Below are positions 8,316 to 16,192 of a DNA stretch of 33,780 nt, one piece after another (positions within the stretch are counted from its first letter, which is position 1; the number at the start of each line of letters is the position of its first letter). The DNA lies in assembly GCA_024763055.1 (NCBI GenBank), contig JANTGH010000023.1:1-33780 (forward strand). The letters are read 5' to 3'. The position numbers were made by a program, and so were the translations under genes. This DNA comes from Desulfobulbaceae bacterium (GTDB lineage Bacteria; Desulfobacterota; Desulfobulbia; Desulfobulbales; Desulfobulbaceae). The notes under the pieces are model-generated. The model saw only the letters and a list, made by a program, of their open reading frames with translations, did no database searches and had not been told where the DNA came from.

Positions 8316-8672
8316 ATGGATAAAATGCAAAAATTTGCCCCTACCTGCGGATTGTCTGCGAGGGAAATAGGGATCATAAAATATCAAATCAAAAATAAGA
8401 TAAACCTGCAGCTTCCTATATTGCCGGAATCCACTGAAATGAAATTATTTCTTCAAGGAAGAGACGCATGGACGTTCAGGTGGTATCTGCAGAATAAGAA
8501 GTATCCTATATCCTCAAGGGATCCTATATCCCTTAAGGTCGTCGTAAAATTGAAAAAGGAATTTCATCAGTATCAAGAGACAACGCAGTATAAATTTTCA
8601 TGTACGGTCAAGATGGTAAAGGATGACCTGTATCATCCAAAAATAAGGATCAAAAACGTATCCCGGCCATGA
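8316..8672 (+). CDS. Hypothetical protein, third gene of the AT-rich islet
   Basis: A 118-residue basic protein that I do not recognise. It has no membrane segment or signal peptide. Lys and Arg are frequent, especially in the C-terminal half (KLKKEFHQYQETTQYKF, MVKDDLYHPKIRIKNV), and the predicted strands alternate, so a nucleic-acid or protein binding role is possible but unsupported. A ribosome site AGGA lies at 8303-8306, about 9 nt before the ATG. It lies 2 nt downstream of the alpha-CTD-like gene and overlaps the next gene by 4 bp (ATGA), so the four genes form one translation-coupled set. Confidence 0.55.
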   Translation: MDKMQKFAPTCGLSAREIGIIKYQIKNKINLQLPILPESTEMKLFLQGRDAWTFRWYLQNKKYPISSRDPISLKVVVKLKKEFHQYQETTQYKFSCTVKMVKDDLYHPKIRIKNVSRP

Positions 8673-9328
8673 ATTCAGTACCATTCAAAATAGGAAATAC
8701 AGTAAAGGTGAAGCCGGGAGTGCTTGATCCTGATTTCGGCAATAATATTGGTGGCTGGCAAGGTCGGATTTCCGAGGTTGATGGCGATATTGTCTGTATA
8801 GATTGGGACAGCATTACTCTTTCAAATTGCCCGGATAAATATATTCAACGATGCGAGGAAGAGGGACTGGACTGGGAAAAAATGTACCTCTCTATTGAAG
8901 ATATTGAAAGAGCTTCTCAACATGAATTTGATGCCGATCCAAGCAAGATAAGGGAAGGAATATATCTCAAGCACCGATGGGATCATCTCGGCGATGCCTG
9001 TAAGCGTATTCAAGAGGTTATGAAACAAGCCAACGGCACAGATGAATATGCGATGATGATGGCATGGGAACAATATCTCAACAAGAAATTATCTTTTCCC
9101 TTTGACGCTCAAATAACGGAATATCAACATAAGGTGCCATTACAGGAAGGAGACGAAGTAAGAATACATCGTGTCATCGCAACTGATGATCACTATGGAG
9201 TCATAATGTCATTAAGAAAGGGGAGAAAAGTTTTTGACTACCCCCTCGATCATCTCACCGTTTCCGACAGAGGATCACAGAATTACAGTATGGTGCATGA
9301 CTATAATATGTGGTTCTCAAACAGGTAA
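8669..9328 (+). CDS. Protein with N-terminal SH3-like segment and C-terminal CcbP-like calcium-binding domain
   Basis: A 219-residue soluble protein in two parts. Residues 1-70 (FKIGNTVKVKPGVLDPDFG... GWQGRISEVDGDIVCIDWDS) look like an SH3/KOW-type small barrel. The last 90 residues (QYLNKKLSFPFDAQITEY... PLQEGDEVRIHRV... YGVIMSLRKGRKVFDYPLDHL... NYSMVHDYNMWFSNR) match the pattern of the CcbP calcium-binding family first described in Anabaena. That family has FPFxA, PLxxGDxVxV and a C-terminal V-x-D-Y-x-x-W-x-x-N. The start overlaps the previous stop. It ends 33 bp from the convergent lipoprotein gene. Its link with pigment synthesis is doubtful; it more likely belongs to the islet. Family call is moderately sure, calcium binding is not shown. 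Confidence 0.7.
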   Translation: MNSVPFKIGNTVKVKPGVLDPDFGNNIGGWQGRISEVDGDIVCIDWDSITLSNCPDKYIQRCEEEGLDWEKMYLSIEDIERASQHEFDADPSKIREGIYLKHRWDHLGDACKRIQEVMKQANGTDEYAMMMAWEQYLNKKLSFPFDAQITEYQHKVPLQEGDEVRIHRVIATDDHYGVIMSLRKGRKVFDYPLDHLTVSDRGSQNYSMVHDYNMWFSNR

Positions 9329-9361
9329 TATTTCCGGCCGACCCGATCCAGGAATGCCGGA

Positions 9362-10006
9362 TTACATACCCTGCTGCGCACGGAGTAATTTCATCTTAAG
9401 GATATACCCGCCTTTTCCTACAGCTTGCAGGACGAGGGATCGGGCAAGTTGGTAGCCGTGGTTTAAGGAACAGTCGTGGGCGGTAATGGTTCGATCGGGC
9501 AGACCGGCGGCCGTCCAGGTTGTGATCCGCGGGCAACCGTCTTCGGTCGACATGACATCCGTGATTCCGCTCTTGTTCCTGTAACGACAGACGGATTGCC
9601 CTTCATCCAGCATTCCACAAAGGGGCGCGGCCTGCGGCCGGACAAATATTGTCCGCACATCCGCCAGCAGCCCCTGGGCAAAACCGGGTTTGTCAAAGGG
9701 CGACACAGCACGCAACACCTTGAGGGATCCGGCGGATTCCGCCTCAAAAAGCGTCATCCCCTCGGTGGTCGTCAAGGCGCATTTGATCGTCTGCCCGTCG
9801 AGCACGGTGACACCGATAACCGTGCCGCCTGCACCGTCCGCCAGGCTGAATTCAATCAGGTGAACAAACTGCCAGCTGCCCCGAGGAAAGGCCGAGGCGC
9901 AGTTCCGGCTGTCGGCGCAGGCGCGGGGATCATCAAGCCCGGGTGGACCGGATGCGGTACAGGCACAAAGAACGAGCAACAGGAGAGCAGCACAACAAGA
10001 CCTCAT
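9362..10006 (-). CDS. Lipoprotein, last gene of the dehydratase-FabG-LolA operon
   Basis: A 214-residue protein starting MRSCCAALLLLVLCACTAS: a short signal peptide with a lipobox-like LCAC, so it is probably lipidated at Cys16, with a Cys at the -2 position being unusual. The rest is beta-rich (FVHLIEFSLADGAGGTVIGVTVLDG) with several paired cysteines, as expected for a periplasmic or outer-membrane-anchored protein. Aryl-polyene loci carry small lipoproteins of this kind next to a LolA-like protein, and this gene overlaps the LolA-like gene by 4 bp. A role in holding or moving the lipidic product at the outer membrane is plausible. I cannot assign a named family with certainty. Confidence 0.75.
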   Translation of the reverse strand: MRSCCAALLLLVLCACTASGPPGLDDPRACADSRNCASAFPRGSWQFVHLIEFSLADGAGGTVIGVTVLDGQTIKCALTTTEGMTLFEAESAGSLKVLRAVSPFDKPGFAQGLLADVRTIFVRPQAAPLCGMLDEGQSVCRYRNKSGITDVMSTEDGCPRITTWTAAGLPDRTITAHDCSLNHGYQLARSLVLQAVGKGGYILKMKLLRAQQGM

Positions 10007-10599
10007 GGCGCGGCAAATAACCCTGCGTCTATAGGCGGATTAAACGCCGCCCCGGAAAAGATCAGCCGGGTGAAGGCCCCTTCTCCTTCATGGATGGTCA
10101 CGGAATCCAGCAGCCCCGGCCGATCGGAGAGTTTCAGCTCAATTGCGCTGATGAAAACGGCCATTCCCTTATCTTTTGGAACCAAACGCACGGCTTGACC
10201 GTCGCGGGTCACGGCAAAGGCCGCGTTATCGGTAAAACGTCCGTCCAGCCAGCCGCTGATTTCGGTCATCACCACCTGCATGGCATCCAGACGCATCCCT
10301 GTATCCTCAACAAACCGGCCGTTTTTTTCAATGAATTTCCTGACCCGTCCTTTATCCATCAGGAGGACGGAATGAAAGGGGCTTGTGTATTCCCAGCGCA
10401 GGGAATCCGGCGCCTTAAACAGAAACCGTCCCCGGGAAATAAGCGGCCGGACAAGGATTTTCAAATGCTTTTCCTGGGAAAAATCCGCCTGCACCGCCTG
10501 CACCCGGACAGGTTGAACAGCACTTCCACCGGCGGCCAATGCAATGACGGGCAAGATCAGGCCCGGCACAATCAGGAAAAATACTCGCAAAAAACGCAT
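10003..10599 (-). CDS. LolA-like outer-membrane lipoprotein carrier
   Basis: A 198-residue periplasmic protein with a signal peptide (residues 1 to about 23, ending ALAAGG) and the LolA fold pattern: FSQEKHLKILVRPLISRGRFLFKAPDSLRWEY, then VLLMDKGRVRKF and later FTRLIFSGAAFNPPID. LolA ferries lipoproteins through the periplasm in an open hydrophobic barrel. The paralogs in aryl-polyene loci are thought to carry the lipid pigment instead. The gene overlaps FabG upstream by 1 bp and the lipoprotein downstream by 4 bp, so all are made from one mRNA. A separate housekeeping lolA is expected elsewhere in the genome. Confidence 0.85.
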   Translation of the reverse strand: MRFLRVFFLIVPGLILPVIALAAGGSAVQPVRVQAVQADFSQEKHLKILVRPLISRGRFLFKAPDSLRWEYTSPFHSVLLMDKGRVRKFIEKNGRFVEDTGMRLDAMQVVMTEISGWLDGRFTDNAAFAVTRDGQAVRLVPKDKGMAVFISAIELKLSDRPGLLDSVTIHEGEGAFTRLIFSGAAFNPPIDAGLFAAP

Positions 10600-11336
10600 C
10601 AGATCATACCGCCGTTGACGGACAGAATCTGCCCGGTCATGTAGGAGGCGGCCTCGGAACAGAGAAAGGAAACCACCTTTGCCACCTCTTCCGGCCTGCC
10701 GATGCGGGCCATGGGAATCAGGGTCTTGATATGATCTTTGGGGGCCTCTTTGATCATGTCGGTCTCAATCAGGCCCGGTGCCACCACATTGACCCGGATG
10801 CCAAGGCGGGCCACTTCGCAGGCAAGGGCTCTGCTGGCGGCGTTCAAGCCGGCCTTGGCCGCAGCATAATTGGTCTGGCCACGATTCGGCATGAGCGAGG
10901 AAGCTGAAGAAATGGAGACAATCGAGCCTGCGCGCCTGCGCACCATTTTCTCCACAACCGGCCGGGTCATATTGTAAAAGCCGTTTAAACCGGTATCAAT
11001 AACCGACCGCCAGTTTTCCGGCGGCATCATCATAAACAGACCATCTTTGATAATCCCGGCATTGTTGACCAGGATATCAATTCGGCCAAACCGCCCTTCG
11101 ACATCCTCCACAATCCGCTCACAGCCCTCGGTATCTCTGACGTCAAACTGATTTATTTCACCTGTTCCGCCAGCCTCTTCAACCAGAGACAGTGTCTTTT
11201 CCGCGCCCTGCCTATCACCCATATAATTGATAACGAGGTGCCTGTCCGGACCGGCCAGCTCAACACAGATGGCCCTGCCGATACCCTTGCTGCCACCGGT
11301 AATGATGGCGATTTTTTTATTGTCCTGCCTGCTCAT
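10599..11336 (-). CDS. FabG-like 3-oxoacyl-ACP reductase
   Basis: A 245-residue short-chain dehydrogenase/reductase of classical FabG length. The cofactor motif TGGSKGIG lies at 13-20, NNAG at 91-94, and the catalytic Ser (SISS near 141-144), Tyr157 and Lys161 (NYAAAK) are intact. It should reduce 3-oxoacyl-ACP to 3-hydroxyacyl-ACP with NADPH, the step before dehydration to a double bond in each polyene extension round. It is the only ketoreductase in the window, so it probably serves all extension modules. It overlaps the dehydratase gene upstream by 4 bp and LolA downstream by 1 bp. Confidence 0.92.
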   Translation of the reverse strand: MSRQDNKKIAIITGGSKGIGRAICVELAGPDRHLVINYMGDRQGAEKTLSLVEEAGGTGEINQFDVRDTEGCERIVEDVEGRFGRIDILVNNAGIIKDGLFMMMPPENWRSVIDTGLNGFYNMTRPVVEKMVRRRAGSIVSISSASSLMPNRGQTNYAAAKAGLNAASRALACEVARLGIRVNVVAPGLIETDMIKEAPKDHIKTLIPMARIGRPEEVAKVVSFLCSEAASYMTGQILSVNGGMI

Positions 11337-11770
11337 TGTTCCCGTGCCTGAAAGAGCTGCAATGTGGCCCGACCGATAAGCGCATCATCCAGCCGCAGTT
11401 CACAGCTGATTTCCCGTAAATTTTCAAAGTTGTAGGTGTTCTCGGCGCGGACGATGACAGCGCCGCCCAGGGGAAGGATATCAACCAGAAAATCCGCATT
11501 TTTAATCGCCACCAGCCAGCCCATCTGGTTTGAATCCAGGCCCTGGGTCTGAATCCGGTCCCAGCCGTTGCACACCCCTGCCGTCTGCGCTGCCAGTTCC
11601 ACCAAAATCAAAGGATGCGCGCCGCCATCCCCGACCAGCGGCCAGGACTCGCTGACAACACACCGGGTAACAGCATGGCTGCTGTCAACCGCAATAACTT
11701 CATCGACAAGCAGCATGGGGCCTCTGTGGGGCAGCAGATCTTCCAGGCGCAGATTAGATATTTTCACCAT
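11333..11770 (-). CDS. ApeP-type 3-hydroxyacyl-ACP dehydratase (hotdog fold)
   Basis: A 145-residue single-hotdog protein. The opening LPHRGPMLLVDEV (His15) and VELAAQTAGV (Glu58 region) are the landmarks of the 3-hydroxyacyl-ACP dehydratases of aryl-polyene loci, here called ApeP type. It would remove water from 3-hydroxyacyl-ACP to form the conjugated trans double bonds of the polyene. It is the first gene of the minus-strand operon with FabG, LolA and lipoprotein and is divergent from the ACP gene at 12145. The 374-bp region between them must hold both promoters. Two other dehydratases of different types lie at 16720 and 22575. Confidence 0.85.
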   Translation of the reverse strand: MVKISNLRLEDLLPHRGPMLLVDEVIAVDSSHAVTRCVVSESWPLVGDGGAHPLILVELAAQTAGVCNGWDRIQTQGLDSNQMGWLVAIKNADFLVDILPLGGAVIVRAENTYNFENLREISCELRLDDALIGRATLQLFQAREQ

Positions 11771-11798
11771 TTCTCTATTTTGAAATATTCAATCTCAT

Positions 11799-11930
11799 GA
11801 TGGCGTCGTAAAAACTTCGATCTACTGCGTCGTGTGTCCTGTGGCGATTCTCAACATACTACATGTATAATTAAGACCCGCCACAGAACACTACTCCTCG
11901 GAGTCTCCGCTCCGCTGCGCTTACCTGTAT
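11799..11930. repeat. Palindromic intergenic element (copy A)
   Basis: A hairpin is formed by 11834-11846 and 11879-11891: 13 bp with one mismatch and a 32-nt loop. To its right a block at 11899-11926 (CGGAGTCTC ... GCTTACCT) is shared, with a 2-nt length difference and some changes, with the spacer at 33694-33719. It looks like one end of a dispersed non-coding repeat, of the sort common between genes in this bacterial group. No transposase is present. Confidence 0.5.
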
Positions 11931-12062
11931 ATCTGTGTTTTTACTTAGCCATCTTTAATCATTGTCTGGACTTTTTACGAGTTTATCAATCTCATAAGGC
12001 AATGCCATTTTATAACGGCCTATACAAATACATCATTTTACGGAAAGCGACCAGCAAATCTA

Positions 12063-12091
12063 ATGACAAACCATCGTCGGCATTATATATA
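12063..12091 (+). promoter_or_regulatory. Candidate sigma-70 type promoter for the ACP/ketosynthase operon
   Basis: ATGACA at 12063-12068 (5 of 6 to TTGACA), a 17-bp spacer, and TATATA at 12086-12091 (4 of 6 to TATAAT). This would start transcription close to 12098, about 47 nt before the ACP start codon. Supported by position and spacing only. Confidence 0.35.
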
Positions 12092-12144
12092 TTTTTCTTA
12101 GCCCAAAATAAATACCCCTTTTTAACGTAGTGGATATAAAAAAC

Positions 12145-12414
12145 ATGAATAACGATCTCGTCGAAGAACTCAAAATAAAACTCATCGATATTCTGAACCT
12201 CCCGGATGTGACCCCGGAAGATTTTGATGAAAACGCCCAGCTTGTCGGCGGCGAATTAGGCATCGACTCCATTGATGTCCTGGAAATGGTAGTCATGGTG
12301 GAAAAAGACTACGGCATTGTCATTAACAGCCAGGAGGTCGGGGAAAAGGTCTTCTCCTCCCTGACCGCCCTTGCCGACTATATCCGAAAACACGCGCAGG
12401 ACACCCCTTCTTGA
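12145..12414 (+). CDS. Acyl carrier protein 1
   Basis: An 89-residue, acidic, helical acyl carrier protein. The phosphopantetheine attachment site is Ser42 in GIDSIDVLEM. The spacing and the following helix (VVMVEKDYGI) are typical of ACPs of aryl-polyene loci. The ATG at 12145 is preferred; a GTG at 12130 in frame would add five residues but neither has a strong ribosome site. It overlaps by 3 bp with the TTG start of the fused ketosynthase, so ACP and its partner are translationally coupled. It should carry the growing chain during polyene extension. Two other ACPs lie at 17076 and 33407. Confidence 0.92.
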   Translation: MNNDLVEELKIKLIDILNLPDVTPEDFDENAQLVGGELGIDSIDVLEMVVMVEKDYGIVINSQEVGEKVFSSLTALADYIRKHAQDTPS

Positions 12415-14585
12415 ACAAGCAACAGGTCTACATCAGAGGGACCGGCATTGTCAGCCCCCTCGGGGGCTCAATTGCTGAAACTCTTGCGGCTTTACGGGAA
12501 AACAGATCAAAAGTTGCGCCGCTTGATCTTTTTCCGCTTCTCCAGGGCAGCCCATTGCCGGTCGGTCAGGTGCGCGGCATCGACACTGAGCCGACACTGC
12601 CCCGAACCCATCAGCTGGCCCTGACTGCGGCCACCCAGGCCATGGCCGGTTACGATCGGCCCCCTGATGCCATAGTCATCGGCACCACCACCGGCGGCAT
12701 TCCGACGACCGAACAGCTACTCCGGGACGGAATCACGGACAAAAATCAGTACCGTTTGCATGGCCTGAACACGGTGGCGGACGAGCTTGGCCGCCATTTT
12801 AACTGCAGCGGACCGGTCCTCACGGTTTCCACGGCCTGTTCCTCGGGCGCGGTCGCCATTACCCTGGCCATGGAACTGCTGCGGGGCAGGCAGGCAGAAA
12901 ATGTTCTGGTCGGCGGGGTGGATTCCCTCTGCCGCCTGACCTATTTTGGTTTTCATTCCCTGCAGCTGGTCGATAAAAACGGATGCCGCCCTCTTGATAA
13001 AAATCGCCGGGGAATGGCCGTGGCCGAGGGAGCAGGCATGCTCCTGCTGAGCAGTGAAAAGAAAGCGGACACGCCGGTGGAACTGCTCGGCGCCGGTCTC
13101 AGCTGTGATGCTTTTCACCCGGCGGCGCCGCACCCGGAGGGAAAAGGGGCCCGAACGGCTATGCGGGCGGCGCTTGCGGATGCGGGTCTTTCCCCGAGGG
13201 CAATCGATTATATCAATCTTCACGGGACCGGTACCCCGGAAAATGACCTGGCGGAATCAAGGGCCGTGCGTGCGCTTTTCCCCACCCCACCCGCCCTCTC
13301 CTCCATCAAAGGCGCGACAGGGCACAGCCTGGCCGCAGCCGGCGCTATTGAGGCCGTGATTGCCTCGCTTTGTATTACTCAAGACCTGGTTCCAGCTAAT
13401 ACCGGTCTGAGACAGGTTGATCCCGACCTGAAGCTGCATCCTGTGACAAAACCGGAAGACAGACCGGTAACAGCCGTTCTCTCCAATTCCTTTGGTTTTG
13501 GCGGCAACAACGGCTCTCTTGTGCTGGCAAAATCAGGAAAATTTACCCAATCTACCTCAAAAAAAACAACCAACCCTCTTTCCATCCTTGGCTCGGCCTG
13601 CCTGACAGGCGCCGGAGACACTGCGGCAACTCTGGCCGGGCTGCTGAATGAAAAAAGTATTGTCGGCCAGGCGGACGATCAAGCCATTATTCAAGACCTG
13701 CCGCCACGACTGATCAGGCGCTTAAAAAGACTGCCGCGCATGGCGCTCTCCCTCGCCGTCAATGCCTATAACAGATCACAAAGCGGAAAAAAATCATTGT
13801 CCATCTTCATGGGCACCGGCTGGGGAGCGCTTTCCGAGACCTATGACTTTCTGGAGCGATTGACGACCTCCCAGGAGCTATTTCCCAGTCCCACCGACTT
13901 TGTCGGTTCCGTCCATAACGGTCCTGCCGGCCAGGTGGCCATGCTGCTTGAGGCCACCGGCGCCAACATCACCACCAGTGGCGGTGATTACTCCTTTGAA
14001 CAGGCCCTGATGGCGGCCGATCTTCTCCTTAAAGATGATGAAACCGGCGTGGTGCTTGGCGCCGATGAAGGCCATGCCATCCTCTCTCCCCTGTTAGACG
14101 CTTCCATAGAACCGCAACCACACGTTGAAAACCTTGCCGACGGCGGCGGAGCCCTGCATCTCGGCAAAATGCCGCGGAACAAGGGCCGGGCTTGTATCAA
14201 GCTCTGTTTTTTCCATAGCTGCCGGACAGATGGTCCCATCTCCTCTCTGATAAAAAAGCTGGGCGGCGCGGATACATTGCAGAGCGACTGCGGCCTTGTC
14301 CTGACCGGCATTCCGGCTGCCGCAAAAAAGTTGGGGGAAAAACAACTTGAACAGTTTATAAAACTTTCCTCCCTTGCCGCTCCCGTCAGCCGTTACCGCA
14401 AATATATCGGGGAATTTGCCTCAGCCTCGGCCGTAACGGCGGCACTGGCCGCCTCCTGCCTGGAAAGCGGACAGGTGCCGGCCCTACTCACCGGGGGCGA
14501 TCCGATCTCCCTGGAAAAGAATAAAAAAATCCTGATCCTTGGTTTGGGAGAATATATCACGGCCATGGAGCTGTACCGGCCATGA
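12411..14585 (+). CDS. Ketosynthase fused to a chain-length-factor-like domain (KS-CLF in one chain)
   Basis: The 724-residue protein starts with TTG overlapping the ACP stop. Residues 1-376 are a FabF-like ketosynthase with intact Cys143 (TACSSGA), His271 (HGTGTPEND) and His305 (KGATGHS). From about residue 388 to 724 a second, shorter ketosynthase-like domain begins anew (LSILGSACLTGAGDTAATLAG). At the place of the nucleophile this domain reads TTSGGDYSFEQAL, with no Cys, so it cannot condense and fits a chain-length factor. In known aryl-polyene loci these two are separate proteins that form a heterodimer setting polyene length. The C-terminal domain lacks the later active-site histidine motifs too. 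It overlaps the next gene by 4 bp. Confidence 0.87.
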   Translation: MNKQQVYIRGTGIVSPLGGSIAETLAALRENRSKVAPLDLFPLLQGSPLPVGQVRGIDTEPTLPRTHQLALTAATQAMAGYDRPPDAIVIGTTTGGIPTTEQLLRDGITDKNQYRLHGLNTVADELGRHFNCSGPVLTVSTACSSGAVAITLAMELLRGRQAENVLVGGVDSLCRLTYFGFHSLQLVDKNGCRPLDKNRRGMAVAEGAGMLLLSSEKKADTPVELLGAGLSCDAFHPAAPHPEGKGARTAMRAALADAGLSPRAIDYINLHGTGTPENDLAESRAVRALFPTPPALSSIKGATGHSLAAAGAIEAVIASLCITQDLVPANTGLRQVDPDLKLHPVTKPEDRPVTAVLSNSFGFGGNNGSLVLAKSGKFTQSTSKKTTNPLSILGSACLTGAGDTAATLAGLLNEKSIVGQADDQAIIQDLPPRLIRRLKRLPRMALSLAVNAYNRSQSGKKSLSIFMGTGWGALSETYDFLERLTTSQELFPSPTDFVGSVHNGPAGQVAMLLEATGANITTSGGDYSFEQALMAADLLLKDDETGVVLGADEGHAILSPLLDASIEPQPHVENLADGGGALHLGKMPRNKGRACIKLCFFHSCRTDGPISSLIKKLGGADTLQSDCGLVLTGIPAAAKKLGEKQLEQFIKLSSLAAPVSRYRKYIGEFASASAVTAALAASCLESGQVPALLTGGDPISLEKNKKILILGLGEYITAMELYRP

Positions 14586-15928
14586 GGATACTTCTCATTT
14601 CGCCCAACACCCTCACGGTCCCCTACCCTGTCTATCCCATCGGCCTTGATTATGTGGCCGGATCCATCAGGGATACACATCAGGTCCGTATCGCGGACAT
14701 GAACAGCTCAACACCCGGACAATTAGACGATCTTCTGAAAAATTATACGCCGGAGATCATCGGCATTGCCTGCCGCAACATCGACAACACGGATGAAGGT
14801 GACTGCCGATATTTCATCAGAAGCTACCAACAGCTTGTGAACCATATCAGAGGGCGGTGCCGGGCGATAATCGTCTGCGGCGGTGCCGGGTTCACCATCA
14901 TGCCGGACAGGATTTTCGCGGAGCTTGGCGCCGATTACGGCATCATCGGTGAGGGCGAACGCTTCGGCCGGCTGGTTGAGGCAGTGGCGAATGGACAGGA
15001 GCCGACCACAATCCCGGGAGTGATCTCTTCTCCCGGAACCAATGAACTGCCGCCGCCCTGGCCGGGGAAACAGGTTCGTGCCTTTCGGCCGGAATCTTCG
15101 CACGCTCGTTTCTATACCGACAAAGGCGGTATGCTCAATCTGCAGACCAAGCGGGGCTGCGCCTTTTCCTGCATCTACTGTCCCTATCCCCATATTGAAG
15201 GGAAAAAACACCGGCTGATCGATCCCGGTGAGGTGGCGGCAACAGCAAAACAACTGCAAAAAGCCGGAGCGCGATATCTTTTTATTACCGATTCCGCCTT
15301 TAACTCGGACATCAAACACAGCCTGTCCGTTGCCCGGGCCTTTAAAAAAGCCGGCCTGTCCATTCCCTGGGGCGGTTTTTTTGCGCCGATCAAGCTGCCT
15401 GATGATTATTTCACCCTCATGGCCGACTGTGGGCTGGCCCATGTGGAATTCGGTACGGAAGCGCTTGCAGAGGCCATGCTTACAACATATAAAAAACCCT
15501 TTCGCATCAAAGATGTCTTTACCGCCCACGCCCGGGCTCGGGCGGCGGGGATCCACACCGCCCATTACTTTCTCCTTGGCGGGCCGGGCGAATCACGGGC
15601 AACGATTACCGAGTCCCTGGATAATATAGAAAAACTTAACCGGGCGGTCTTGTTTTTCTTTATCGGCATCAGGATTTATCCCTGGACAGCGCTCTACGAT
15701 ATCGCCCTGCAGGAAGAAAAGATACGCCCCCGGACCAACCTGCTTGAGCCGGTCTTTTACGAGGCCGATGATATTGACCACAAAACCATTTGCAATATGG
15801 TCACAACCCGAGCGGCCGATCGCCTCAACTGGATAGTGGGATCAGGCGGAGAAAAAAGTGCTGAAATTGTAAAGAAACTCCATGACCGGGGCTTTACCGG
15901 CCCGCTCTGGGAACACCTTGCCCACTGA
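14582..15928 (+). CDS. B12-binding-type radical SAM enzyme of lipid biosynthesis
   Basis: A 448-residue protein with an N-terminal cobalamin-binding-like domain (MRILLISPNTLTVPYPVYPIG..., with IVCGGAGFTIMPD and GADYGIIGEGE) and a radical SAM core with C193, C197 and C200 (CAFSCIYC). Later landmarks are FFAPIKLP, EFGTEALAEAML and HYFLLGGPGES. Members in similar loci are annotated as lipid biosynthesis B12-binding/radical SAM proteins. Such enzymes commonly methylate unreactive carbons using methylcobalamin. There is no obvious DxHxxG motif. It overlaps the ketosynthase-CLF gene by 4 bp, so the polyene chain or its ACP-bound form is a reasonable substrate, but the reaction is unknown. It is followed by a 264-bp gap before the next gene. 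Confidence 0.85.
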   Translation: MRILLISPNTLTVPYPVYPIGLDYVAGSIRDTHQVRIADMNSSTPGQLDDLLKNYTPEIIGIACRNIDNTDEGDCRYFIRSYQQLVNHIRGRCRAIIVCGGAGFTIMPDRIFAELGADYGIIGEGERFGRLVEAVANGQEPTTIPGVISSPGTNELPPPWPGKQVRAFRPESSHARFYTDKGGMLNLQTKRGCAFSCIYCPYPHIEGKKHRLIDPGEVAATAKQLQKAGARYLFITDSAFNSDIKHSLSVARAFKKAGLSIPWGGFFAPIKLPDDYFTLMADCGLAHVEFGTEALAEAMLTTYKKPFRIKDVFTAHARARAAGIHTAHYFLLGGPGESRATITESLDNIEKLNRAVLFFFIGIRIYPWTALYDIALQEEKIRPRTNLLEPVFYEADDIDHKTICNMVTTRAADRLNWIVGSGGEKSAEIVKKLHDRGFTGPLWEHLAH

Positions 15929-16080
15929 CTGTCCCGTTTCCATGCAAGCCGACTTCCGGGGATTGTCAAAAACGGAACACACTCTATCTGTGCATTAAAA
16001 AACAATATATACTGTGATTTTGAAAAAATCTTTTAAGGTTCCCTGCATGCGAGAGGAAATTTGTAATAAGTCAGCATCTA

Positions 16081-16109
16081 TTGAGTATTTTTTGCGCTGA
16101 TGGTATAGA
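16081..16109 (+). promoter_or_regulatory. Candidate sigma-70 type promoter for the 16193-23381 operon
   Basis: In the 264-bp gap after the B12 radical SAM gene, TTGAGT (16081-16086) and TATAGA (16104-16109) are 17 bp apart. Each matches consensus at four of six bases. Transcription would begin about 75 nt before the lipoprotein start. Nothing else of note is seen in this gap. Confidence 0.35.
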
Positions 16110-16192
16110 AAAGAGTCTTTTATTTGAGGATTTTTTTGCGACAGTTGTGATTTTTTGCGAATTTATCAAAATGAAAAAATAGAGGGGATGAA

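Larger units (their letters stand above)
11771..12144. promoter_or_regulatory. Divergent intergenic region between the dehydratase operon and the ACP operon
   Basis: A 374-bp non-coding stretch separates two divergently transcribed arms of the locus, so promoters for both should be here. The left part (about 11799-11930) is a palindromic repeat element, listed separately. The right part (11940-12144) is A/T-rich and carries a candidate promoter for the ACP gene at 12063-12091. I see no convincing promoter for the minus-strand operon and no riboswitch. Confidence 0.5.

Noticed and set aside
9329-9361. A possible bidirectional terminator between the convergent CcbP-like and lipoprotein genes
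   Set aside because: CCGGC and GCCGG could pair, but the stem is only 5 bp with a loop of about 17 nt and no T-run follows on either strand.
14723-15565. A 280-codon open frame on the minus strand
   Set aside because: It is antisense to the B12-type radical SAM gene, whose cysteine motif is clear.
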